Assembly (NCBI GenBank): GCA_963783855.1
Contig: CAWAPE010000004.1
Coordinates: 372,001-436,000, forward strand
Direction: 5' to 3'
DNA: 64,000 nucleotides
From: JAKAGZ01 sp963783855
Lineage (GTDB): Bacteria; Bacteroidota; Ignavibacteria; Ignavibacteriales; Ignavibacteriaceae
Both the position numbers and the translations under genes were made by a program. Below are positions 27,018 through 35,029 of the stretch, piece by piece (position 1 is the first letter of the stretch; each line of letters begins with the position of its first letter). The notes beneath the pieces were generated by a model. The model was not told the origin of the DNA. It made no database searches and saw only the letters and a program-made list of their open reading frames with translations.

Positions 27018-29636
27018 TCACTTTTCTCCCTCTTTAACTTTCTTTTTCAATTCACTTAATTTGTTAAGTGCTTCAATCGGTGTTAGATTATTAATTTCAA
27101 TATCGTTCAGTTCATTTCTTATTTTATCGTCTTTAATTTCAAATAGCCTTAGCTGATTTTCATCTTCACGTTCGAGCTTGCTCAATTTTTCCTTTTTTAT
27201 TTCATACGGAGTCAATTCTTTTCCTTCGAGGTTCTGCAAAATTTCTTTTGCGCGATTCGTAACAAAAACCGGAAGACCTGCCATTTGCGCTACCTGTATA
27301 CCGTAACTGTGATCTGCTCTGCCGGGGCTAACTTTATGAAGAAATATTACCTTGTCTTCATACTCCCGAACTTCAACTTTATAATTTTTTATTTTTGGAA
27401 ATATTTCCGACATTTCATTCAGTTCGTGATAATGAGTAGCAAACAAAGTTTTTGCACTTAATGTTTGGTTTTCATGAAGATACTCAGTTATAGCCCAGGC
27501 AATTGAAATACCATCAAAAGTGCTTGTTCCTCTTCCTATTTCGTCCAACAAAATTAAGCTTTTTGAAGTTGCATTGTTCAGAATATTTGCCGCTTCCTGC
27601 ATTTCCACAAGGAATGTACTTTCACCAGCGGCAATGTTATCACTTGCACCAACACGAGTAAATATCCTGTCAACAAGACCTATTTTTGCACTTGTTGCCG
27701 GAACAAAAGACCCGATCTGTGCCAGTAAAACTATAAGTCCGGCCTGTCTTAAATAAACAGATTTTCCTGCCATGTTGGGACCCGTGAGTAAGATTATCTG
27801 GTTTTTACTGTTATCGAGCGAGCATGAATTTGGAGTAAATTTTTCTCCCGGCGGAAGAATCCTTTCAACAACCGGATGCCTTCCTTCAATAATTTCAATT
27901 GAATCATCTTCACTTAGCTCCGGCTTCACATAATTATACTGAACGGCGCATTCGGCAAAGGCGAGAAAACAATCGAGCATTGCAATCAGCCTGGCGTTTT
28001 GCTGAATAGCTTCTGCTTCAGCAGAAACCATTAATCTTACTTCATTAAAGAGCTGTGATTCAAGTTCGTAAATTTTTTCTTCAGCGTTCAGAATTTTTTC
28101 TTCGTATTCTTTCAGTTCGGGAGTAATAAATCTTTCAGAATTAACCAGCGTCTGTTTCCTGATATAATTTTCCGGTATTTTATCTTTGTGAGTATGGCTC
28201 ACATCTATATAATAACCAAAAACCTTATTAAAGCTGACTTTCAATGAAGATATTCCGGTCTTTTCTCTTTCCGATTTTTGAAGAGTGGCAATCCAGTCTT
28301 TCCCGTGAAGAGAAATATCGCGCAGATCATCCAGCTCGGGGCTGAAACCGTTCTTTATAATTCCACCGTCAGAAATACTCAGAGGAGGTGAATCAATAAT
28401 TGCTTTCTCAATTCTTTCTACTATTTTTTCAAGCGGGTTCAGACCTTCTTCAAGCTGCTTTAATGTTTTTCCTTTTACTCCCTTCAATAATTCTTTAAGA
28501 ACGGGAATTTTCTTCAAAGAACTTTTCAGGTAAATAATTTCTCTGGGATTTGCTCTCCCTGTACAAACTTTCGAGATTAATCTTTCAAGATCCCCAATCT
28601 CTTTCAATTCTGTAATTAATTTTCCGCGAAGAGTTTTATTCTTATAAAACTCATTTACACTTTCCTGTCTTTTTAAAATCAAATCAAGGCTTATTAGCGG
28701 AGCAGATATCCATTTTTTCAGTAAACGCCCGCCCATTGCTGTCTCGGTTTTATCCAGTATTGATATAAGCGAACCTTCCCTTCCGCCATCCTGCATTGAG
28801 AAAGTAATTTCAAGATTTCTTTTAGTCGAATAATCAAGCGTCATATATTCGGAAGGATTATATGCCGACACTTTATTCAGATGTGAAAGATTTGCTTTCT
28901 GTGTTTCCTGCAGGTAATTTAGAACAGCGCCGGCTGAGATAATCCCGGTCGTAAACTGATCAATCCCGAATCCTTTTAAGTTTACTGTCTTAAACTGCAT
29001 CACAAGCAATTCTGTTGCGTACTCAAAATTGAAAACCCAGTCATCAATTTTCGTGATACGAATTGAAGAATTTATTTTCTGGATTAATTTTGTAAAATGT
29101 TCTTTGTCTTTTTTCTGAACCAGGATTTCCGACGGCGAAATTGATTCTACCTGTTGGGAAAGCTGATTTTCAGGAACTTCATACGTGAAAAATTCTCCCG
29201 TCGAAATATCGGAAAAAGAAATTCCTGCAATTTCCTCCTTTAAGCAAACTGCCATCAGGTAATTGTTTTTTTTGTGATCGAGAATCTTATCGGAAAAATT
29301 TACTCCCGGTGTAACAACTTCAATCACTTCCCTTTTAACAATTCCTTTTGCAAATTTCGGATTTTCAACCTGCTCGCAAACTGCAACACGGTAACCGGCA
29401 CGTACCAGCTTAGGTAAATAAGAATCAATGGCGTGGTGTGGAAAACCGGCAAGAGGAATATCCTCAACTGCACCGCTCGAACCTCTTTTAGTCAGCGTAA
29501 TGCCCAGTACTTTTGAAGCAATTTTTGCGTCTTCCTCAAAAGTTTCAAAAAAATCGCCCATCCGGAAAAGCAAAATTGTATCCGGATTTGCGGCTTTTAT
29601 CTTACTGTATTGCGCCATTAAAGGGGTTTGCTGCAT
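27018..29636 (-). CDS. mutS: DNA mismatch repair protein MutS
   Basis: An 872-aa mismatch-recognition ATPase of normal length. The N-terminal mismatch-binding domain has the Phe-x-Glu reading motif in RMGDFFETFEEDA (residues 31-34 area). Connector, core and clamp domains follow. The C-terminal ATPase has Walker A GPNMAGKSVYLRQ, Walker B ILLDEIGRGTSTFDG, and the signature TFLVEMQEAANIL. SYGIQVAQMAGLP is the conserved C-terminal block. It starts the mutS-DUF1684-aroF operon; mutL is not in the window. Confidence 0.98.
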   Translation of the reverse strand: MQQTPLMAQYSKIKAANPDTILLFRMGDFFETFEEDAKIASKVLGITLTKRGSSGAVEDIPLAGFPHHAIDSYLPKLVRAGYRVAVCEQVENPKFAKGIVKREVIEVVTPGVNFSDKILDHKKNNYLMAVCLKEEIAGISFSDISTGEFFTYEVPENQLSQQVESISPSEILVQKKDKEHFTKLIQKINSSIRITKIDDWVFNFEYATELLVMQFKTVNLKGFGIDQFTTGIISAGAVLNYLQETQKANLSHLNKVSAYNPSEYMTLDYSTKRNLEITFSMQDGGREGSLISILDKTETAMGGRLLKKWISAPLISLDLILKRQESVNEFYKNKTLRGKLITELKEIGDLERLISKVCTGRANPREIIYLKSSLKKIPVLKELLKGVKGKTLKQLEEGLNPLEKIVERIEKAIIDSPPLSISDGGIIKNGFSPELDDLRDISLHGKDWIATLQKSEREKTGISSLKVSFNKVFGYYIDVSHTHKDKIPENYIRKQTLVNSERFITPELKEYEEKILNAEEKIYELESQLFNEVRLMVSAEAEAIQQNARLIAMLDCFLAFAECAVQYNYVKPELSEDDSIEIIEGRHPVVERILPPGEKFTPNSCSLDNSKNQIILLTGPNMAGKSVYLRQAGLIVLLAQIGSFVPATSAKIGLVDRIFTRVGASDNIAAGESTFLVEMQEAANILNNATSKSLILLDEIGRGTSTFDGISIAWAITEYLHENQTLSAKTLFATHYHELNEMSEIFPKIKNYKVEVREYEDKVIFLHKVSPGRADHSYGIQVAQMAGLPVFVTNRAKEILQNLEGKELTPYEIKKEKLSKLEREDENQLRLFEIKDDKIRNELNDIEINNLTPIEALNKLSELKKKVKEGEK

Positions 29637-29990
29637 AGTCTAATAATAATTAAGGGTAAACTTAAAATTACCTCAATAACTAAAGAATATCAATTAAGTT
29701 TAATTTGGATTAGATTATTTGATTTATGCTCTAAAATAGTGAAAAACTAGCAACTTTTTCCAAATAATGCTTCCTTTTTCTATCAGTCTAGAAAAAAACG
29801 AAATAGTAATTATCATAATTCTGTTTAAGCCGAAAATTGAATTTAGCAGATAGATACAAAAGCTGTGAGCACTTGCAAAAGCAATTTAATTATATATATT
29901 TCCGGTTATTAATGTCCGGAAACAAAGAGAATATTTACAGCCGCTCATCTCTTGTCCTTCATTTTACCAATTTTAATATTATGGGGATTT
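29637..29990. promoter_or_regulatory. Intergenic region before the amide-ligase cluster
   Basis: About 350 bp, AT-rich, between divergent mutS and the esterase gene; no ORF or RNA is evident. It must contain both promoters. An inverted repeat TTTCCGG-N10-CCGGAAA at 29899-29922, about 70 bp before the esterase start, is a plausible operator for the downstream cluster. GGGGA at 29983-29987 serves as ribosome site for the GTG at 29991. Confidence 0.4.
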
Positions 29991-30713
29991 GTGAAAGAAG
30001 AATACCATAAATGGTTCACTGAATATCTTAGCCGTGAATTTGAAATGCTGGTTTTTGGTCACGACGGCTACCCTGTAATTCTTTTCCCAACTTCACAGGG
30101 AAGATATTATGAGAATAAGGACTTTCAGTTAATTGATTCTGTGGCTCATTTGCTTGATGCAGGAAAATTGAAAATTTATTGTCCTGATAGTATTGATTCC
30201 GATAGCTGGTATAACTATTCTATTCACCCGGCAGACAGGGTCAAAACTCATAACGGGTACGAGAATGCTATTCTGAACGATGTAATTGAATTTGCAAAAT
30301 ACGATTCAGGAAGAGATAAAGTTGGACTTGCCGGATGCAGCTTTGGTGCATATCACGCGGCAAATATTGCTTTTCGTCACCCGGATAAAGTAAGTAATTT
30401 AATATGCATGGGTGGTTCATTCAATATAAAACAGTTTATTATGGGTTATTATGATGAAAATTGTTACTTTAACAATCCCCCGGACTATCTGCCAAATCTG
30501 GATGACCAATGGTATCTTGAAAGGATAAAACAGATGGGAATAATATTAGGCACAGGCGAAAATGATATGTGCAAAGATGAAAATATCAGGCTCTCTGAAA
30601 TTCTAAATCAAAAAGGAATTTTACACTGGCTGGATCTGAGGCCGGGAACTGGCCACGACTGGCCCTGGTGGCGGGAAATGTTTCCGCAATATTTAGAAAA
30701 GATAACCGGGTAG
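29991..30713 (+). CDS. Esterase-family alpha/beta hydrolase (COG4947-like)
   Basis: A 240-aa alpha/beta hydrolase from the GTG at 29991 (open upstream to a TTG at 29952, but family members begin near EYHKWFTEYLSREFEMLVFGH). The nucleophile elbow is GLAGCSFGAYHA (Ser in G-C-S-F-G), the acid is expected in LGTGENDMCKDENI, and the His in PGTGHDWPWWREMFP. Homologues are cytosolic esterases/feruloyl-esterase-like proteins of unknown substrate. It is the first gene of a run with two ATP-grasp-type ligases, a GCS2 ligase and an amidotransferase (53-bp gap to the next), so it may hydrolyse or transfer the product of those ligases. Confidence 0.85.
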   Translation: MKEEYHKWFTEYLSREFEMLVFGHDGYPVILFPTSQGRYYENKDFQLIDSVAHLLDAGKLKIYCPDSIDSDSWYNYSIHPADRVKTHNGYENAILNDVIEFAKYDSGRDKVGLAGCSFGAYHAANIAFRHPDKVSNLICMGGSFNIKQFIMGYYDENCYFNNPPDYLPNLDDQWYLERIKQMGIILGTGENDMCKDENIRLSEILNQKGILHWLDLRPGTGHDWPWWREMFPQYLEKITG

Positions 30714-30766
30714 ATTTAATTCAGGAATAATTTATCAGACATCGAAATTTTTTATAAAGGACACTA

Positions 30767-31720
30767 ATGAAAAAAATTGGAATATTATTTGGACAGGAGA
30801 ATACTTTTCCGCAGGCATTTGTTGACAGGATAAATAACAAGAAAGAAAAAGATCTTGTAGCAGAATTCGTAAAAATAGACAAAGTAATCCAGGGTGAGCC
30901 CTGCGGATACGATGTTATAATTGACAGGATTTCTCAGGACGTTCCGTTTTACCGCGGCTTTCTTAAAAACGCAGCACTTTCAGGGACTGCAGTTATTAAT
31001 AATCCGTTCTGGTGGAGCGCTGATGAAAAATTTTTTAATAATGCTCTTGCGCTTAAACTTAATGTAAATGTCCCCAAAACTGTTTTACTTCCCTCAAACC
31101 AGCACCCGGATGATACAGATGAAAATTCATTCAGAAATCTTTCATATCCGCTCGATTGGGAATCCATATTTAACTACATCGGTTTTCCTGCTTACTTTAA
31201 ACCGTTTTCAGGTGGCGGATGGAAAAATGTTTACAAGGTCAATAATCCCGAAGAATTTTACAAAGCATACAATGAAACAGGCCAGCTTGTGATGATGCTG
31301 CAGGAGGAAATAATTTTCGATGAATATTTCCGATGTTACTGCCTCGATAGAAAAGATGTTCACATTATGCAATACGACCCGAGACAGCCTCAGCACCTCC
31401 GTTATGTAAAAGAAGGAAAACTGGTTGCACTTAAATTACTGGAAAAAGTTGAAGAAGGTGTGCTCGAGTTAAACAGAGGATTGGGCTACGATTTCAACAC
31501 CGTTGAATTTGCAATACGCGCGGGTGTTCCTTACGCTATTGATTTTTGTAATCCAGCTCCGGATGCAGATTTAAATTCTGTGGGAGAATTAAATTTTGAT
31601 TGGATTGTTGAACATTCAGCAAAGATGGCAATCAACAGGGCAAAGAATCATAAACCGGGACAAAATAATTTAACCTGGGGTAATTTTATTACCTCGTACG
31701 CTAATAATAAAAAATTGTAA
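30767..31720 (+). CDS. ATP-grasp ligase
   Basis: A 317-aa ATP-grasp enzyme, likely joining a carboxylate to an amine through an acyl-phosphate. The glycine-rich nucleotide loop is YFKPFSGGGWKNVYKV (143-158) with Lys145. LQEEIIFDEYFRCYCL (178-193) supplies the hinge region. The metal site is at the C-terminal block with Glu247 (TVEFAI), Asp259 and Asn262 (AIDFCNPAPD). The N-terminal domain (1-100) is a Rossmann-like pre-ATP-grasp fold. It is RimK/D-Ala-D-Ala-ligase-like at fold level, but I cannot name its substrate. Only 8 bp separate it from the GCS2-type ligase, so the two act in one pathway. Confidence 0.88.
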   Translation: MKKIGILFGQENTFPQAFVDRINNKKEKDLVAEFVKIDKVIQGEPCGYDVIIDRISQDVPFYRGFLKNAALSGTAVINNPFWWSADEKFFNNALALKLNVNVPKTVLLPSNQHPDDTDENSFRNLSYPLDWESIFNYIGFPAYFKPFSGGGWKNVYKVNNPEEFYKAYNETGQLVMMLQEEIIFDEYFRCYCLDRKDVHIMQYDPRQPQHLRYVKEGKLVALKLLEKVEEGVLELNRGLGYDFNTVEFAIRAGVPYAIDFCNPAPDADLNSVGELNFDWIVEHSAKMAINRAKNHKPGQNNLTWGNFITSYANNKKL

Positions 31721-31728
31721 TAACAGTA

Positions 31729-32838
31729 ATGGGAAACAACAAACTTTTTACAATTGGAATAGAAGAAGAATTCCAGATAATTGATCCGGAAACGAGAGAA
31801 CTTCGTTCACACATTCAACAAATACTGGAAGACGGTAAATCTATTTTAAAAGAAAGTGCAAAACCCGAGATGCATCAATCAGTTGTTGAAATGGGTACGG
31901 GAGTTTGCGGAGATATTAAACAGGCACATAAGGAAGTAAATGAGTTACGAAAAAATTTAACCGGGCTTGCAGATAGTAAAAATTTAAAAATTGCCGCGGC
32001 AGGCACACATCCTTTCTCAGATTGGAAAACACAGGAAATAACTGATAATCCCCGGTATCACAACATAGTTACGGATATGCAGCAGGTGGCGCGGGCTAAT
32101 TTAATTTTTGGTTTGCACGTGCACATTGGGGTTGATGACCGTGAAACTGCAATGCACATAATGAATGCGGCAAGATATTTCCTGCCGCATATTTTTGCAC
32201 TTTCTACAAATTCTCCTTTCTGGGTCGGCAGAAATACGGGCTTCAAGTCTTACAGGAGCAAAATTTTTGATCGGTTTCCCCGCACGGGAATCCCTGATCA
32301 TTTTACAAGTTTATCGGAATATGACAACTACATAAAATTATTAATTAAAACGAATTGCATAGACGATGCAAAGAAAATCTGGTGGGATATAAGAGCGCAT
32401 CCATATTTTGAAACTCTTGAATTCAGAATTTGCGACATTCCGATGCGGGTCGATGAAACCATTGCACTGGCCGCACTATGCCAGGCTGTTGTAGCAAAAC
32501 TTTACAAACTGATAAAACAAAATTTAGGTTTTCGTCTTTACCGAAGGTTGTTAATTAATGAAAATAAATGGAGAGCCGCTCGTTACGGGATATCCGGCAA
32601 GTTAATTGACTTTGGTAAAAAAGAAGAAATTGAAGCAAAAATTCTTATCGGAGAACTACTTGAATTCGTAGATGATGTCCTGGATGATCTCGGCTCGCGC
32701 GAAGAGATAAATTATATCTACAAGATTATGGAAAACGGAACAGGTGCTGACCGGCAACTTGCTGTCTGGGAAGAAACGAATGACATGAAAAAAGTAGTCG
32801 ATTTTATTGTGCAGGAAACAAGTTACGGACTAAAATAA
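31729..32838 (+). CDS. Carboxylate-amine ligase, GCS2/YbdK family
   Basis: A 369-aa member of the glutamate-cysteine ligase 2 superfamily. FTIGIEEEFQIID (7-19) holds the metal-binding Glu cluster. FGLHVHIGV (127-135), LSTNSPFWVGRNTGFKSYR (158-176) and ETLEFRICDIPMRVDE are the remaining signature blocks. YbdK from E. coli has weak gamma-glutamylcysteine ligase activity, but family members in clusters like this make other amide bonds. Placed between an ATP-grasp and a glutamine amidotransferase, it may add glutamate or an amino acid to a cofactor-like or peptide product. Confidence 0.92.
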   Translation: MGNNKLFTIGIEEEFQIIDPETRELRSHIQQILEDGKSILKESAKPEMHQSVVEMGTGVCGDIKQAHKEVNELRKNLTGLADSKNLKIAAAGTHPFSDWKTQEITDNPRYHNIVTDMQQVARANLIFGLHVHIGVDDRETAMHIMNAARYFLPHIFALSTNSPFWVGRNTGFKSYRSKIFDRFPRTGIPDHFTSLSEYDNYIKLLIKTNCIDDAKKIWWDIRAHPYFETLEFRICDIPMRVDETIALAALCQAVVAKLYKLIKQNLGFRLYRRLLINENKWRAARYGISGKLIDFGKKEEIEAKILIGELLEFVDDVLDDLGSREEINYIYKIMENGTGADRQLAVWEETNDMKKVVDFIVQETSYGLK

Positions 32839-32859
32839 ACCGACATTTCGGAGATTTTA

Positions 32860-33669
32860 ATGACAAAAAATGGCATAAATGCTGCTATAATTGATCTTTA
32901 CAACAACGAGCCTAACGAAGGGATTCGCTGCATAAAGGAAATTCTTTCAGAAGTACGATTGGATTTCGACCACTTTCACTCAAGAGATAAAGACGAAATT
33001 CCAACAGCGGAATATGATATATTCATTTCCTCCGGCGGACCCGGTGATCCTTTTGATGGCGATGGTAAAGTGTGGGAGAAAAAATATTTCAACCTGCTGG
33101 ATGAGATTAATAATTTTAATGCGAAATCAAACGATCGGAAAAAATACGTGTTTTTCATCTGTCATTCATTTCAGCTGATGGCGCGTTATTATAATTTCGG
33201 AGAAATAAAAAAACGTCCGTCCAAATCATTTGGAGTAATTCCTTTTAAATTAACTCCCGATGGCAAAAAAGATATAATTTACAAAGGCCTCCCCAATCCT
33301 CTTTATGCTGCCGACATCAGAAGTTATCATGTAATTAATCCGAATTTAAAAGTACTGGATAATATCGGGGCAAAAATTCTGTCAACAGAGCACGAGGAAG
33401 AACTCGATGAGAAAGCTATTATGTCTGTTCGCATAAACGAAGAAATTGCGGGAACTCAGTTTCATCCTGAAGCCGATCCTGAAAGTATGATCTATCATAT
33501 GAAACAGGATGAAAGAAAAAAGCAGGTAGTTGAAAAGTACGGAGAGGAAAAATATGTAGAAATGCTGAACCTGCTTGAACAACCGGACAAAATAAAACTG
33601 ACAAGAAAGACAGTTCTTCCTAATTTCCTCGAAGAAGCAAAAAATAAACTGAATCTTATTTACTCATAA
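32860..33669 (+). CDS. Class I glutamine amidotransferase-like protein
   Basis: A 269-aa protein with a class I GATase fold. SSGGPGDP (57-64) is the oxyanion region; the nucleophile is Cys101 in VFFICHSFQLMARY; His202 and Glu204 in GTQFHPEADPES complete the triad. Usually the elbow reads GxCxGxQ; here it is ICHSFQ, so the pocket differs from GMP synthase or anthranilate synthase. It may release ammonia from glutamine for a partner ligase, or act as a gamma-glutamyl peptidase (like PuuD-type members). 21 bp follow the GCS2 gene; 5 bp precede the next. Confidence 0.88.
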   Translation: MTKNGINAAIIDLYNNEPNEGIRCIKEILSEVRLDFDHFHSRDKDEIPTAEYDIFISSGGPGDPFDGDGKVWEKKYFNLLDEINNFNAKSNDRKKYVFFICHSFQLMARYYNFGEIKKRPSKSFGVIPFKLTPDGKKDIIYKGLPNPLYAADIRSYHVINPNLKVLDNIGAKILSTEHEEELDEKAIMSVRINEEIAGTQFHPEADPESMIYHMKQDERKKQVVEKYGEEKYVEMLNLLEQPDKIKLTRKTVLPNFLEEAKNKLNLIYS

Positions 33670-33674
33670 ATTAT

Positions 33675-34853
33675 ATGATCCCTGAACTCCGAAATAAATA
33701 CAACCGAGAGTTTTCACAATCTGCATACAGACAATTTTTAAATGACCTGGATTCTTCCGTTAACTATCCTACTGATTTCAGAGTTTCTGAAACTCCTGTT
33801 TTTCTCACCCCGGAAATAACAGGTGAACTGATAAATGCAGGAAACGAAATAATTACTTCTTTAAGAAGCGATGAATTTAAGGAACATTCGAAATCAGCTG
33901 TACCGGGGGAATTAAATGTTGCCGGGTATGATAATCATCCCTGCTTCCTGCAAATAGATTATGCAATCTGTGAGGATGAAAGCAGCAAACTTGTTCCCAG
34001 GTTAATTGAACTACAGGGCTTCCCTTCCCTCTACGCTTATCAATATTTACTTGGCAGAAAAATCAGCCAGCATTTCCAAATACCGGATGATTTTACTTCA
34101 TTTTTCAGCGGACTGGATAATAAAGGATATGAAATATTATTACAGGAAATTATTCTTGGTGATAAAGATCCTGCAAATGTTATACTGATGGAAATTGATC
34201 CGGCAAATCAAAAAACGAGAATTGATTTTGCAGAAACAGAAAGAATAACAGGTATTAGAACAGTGGACATACAGGATATTTATCAATCGGGGGAAGATCT
34301 GTTTTATAACCACAACAATAAAGAGATTAAAATTGAACGAATTTATAATCGGGTAATTTTTGATGAACTCCAAAGAAAAAAGATTAGCATCAATTTTAAT
34401 ATTTTTGATACCCTAAATGTCCAGTGGGCGGGACACCCGAACTGGTTTTTCAGAATAAGCAAACATTCTCTTCCCTATTTAAAAAACAAATACAATCCCG
34501 ACTGTTATTTCCTGGACGAAAAGGATAACTATCCGGACGACCTTGAGAATTATGTTTTAAAGCCTCTCTATTCATTTGCAGGACACGGCGTTGAAATTGA
34601 CCTGACTAAGAAATTTCTCGATACAATAGATGACAGGAAAAATTACATTCTTCAGAAAAAGATAAACTACGCACCAATAATAGAAACTCCCGATGAGCCC
34701 GCGAAAGTTGAAATCAGGATGATGTATCTCTGGAAAGATGAGCCAGTCCTCGTGAATAACCTTGTAAGAATGAGCAAAGGCAAAATGATGGGAGTTGACT
34801 ACAACAAAAACAAAACCTGGGTTGGGTCAAGTATCGCCTTTCATAAGAGATAG
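33675..34853 (+). CDS. ATP-grasp-like ligase (glutathionylspermidine-synthase-like)
   Basis: A 392-aa protein. The C-terminal half has an ATP-grasp-like core: NYVLKPLYSFAGHGVEIDL (292-310) resembles the nucleotide-binding Lys/Gly loop, NYILQKKI follows as hinge, and KVEIRMMYLWKDEPVLVNNLVRMSKGKM provides the acidic metal-binding strand. The N-terminal half (LQIDYAICED...LVPRLIELQG FPSLYAYQ) recalls the acceptor domain of glutathionylspermidine synthases. Family assignment is by pattern only. As the last gene of the tightly packed run it is likely the second amide-forming step. Confidence 0.7.
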   Translation: MIPELRNKYNREFSQSAYRQFLNDLDSSVNYPTDFRVSETPVFLTPEITGELINAGNEIITSLRSDEFKEHSKSAVPGELNVAGYDNHPCFLQIDYAICEDESSKLVPRLIELQGFPSLYAYQYLLGRKISQHFQIPDDFTSFFSGLDNKGYEILLQEIILGDKDPANVILMEIDPANQKTRIDFAETERITGIRTVDIQDIYQSGEDLFYNHNNKEIKIERIYNRVIFDELQRKKISINFNIFDTLNVQWAGHPNWFFRISKHSLPYLKNKYNPDCYFLDEKDNYPDDLENYVLKPLYSFAGHGVEIDLTKKFLDTIDDRKNYILQKKINYAPIIETPDEPAKVEIRMMYLWKDEPVLVNNLVRMSKGKMMGVDYNKNKTWVGSSIAFHKR

Positions 34854-34900
34854 TCCTTATTGTTTTCCCGGTATCAATCTGGAATCTTACTAAATAGCCG

Positions 34901-34921
34901 ATCCCGAACCCAGTTCGGGAT
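34901..34921. repeat. Palindromic intergenic repeat (ATGACA-type)
   Basis: ATCCCGAAC-CCA-GTTCGGGAT, a perfect 9-bp stem with 3-nt loop, followed by GACAGTTAATG. It lies between the ligase cluster and the GH13 gene. Related tails (CGAAATGACAGTTGC at about 41645-41660; reversed TGTCATTTCTATCCCGC at 42364-42380) suggest a dispersed small repeat family. It may also act as a terminator for the cluster. Confidence 0.65.
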
Positions 34922-35029
34922 GACAGTTAATGAAGTAGTACGCTACACTCACCCTTAAATCACTCCAAATTTTTGCTTAAACTTTTGTTATATTATTAAT
35001 TAGCACAAAAAATTAAATAATGTAAATTT

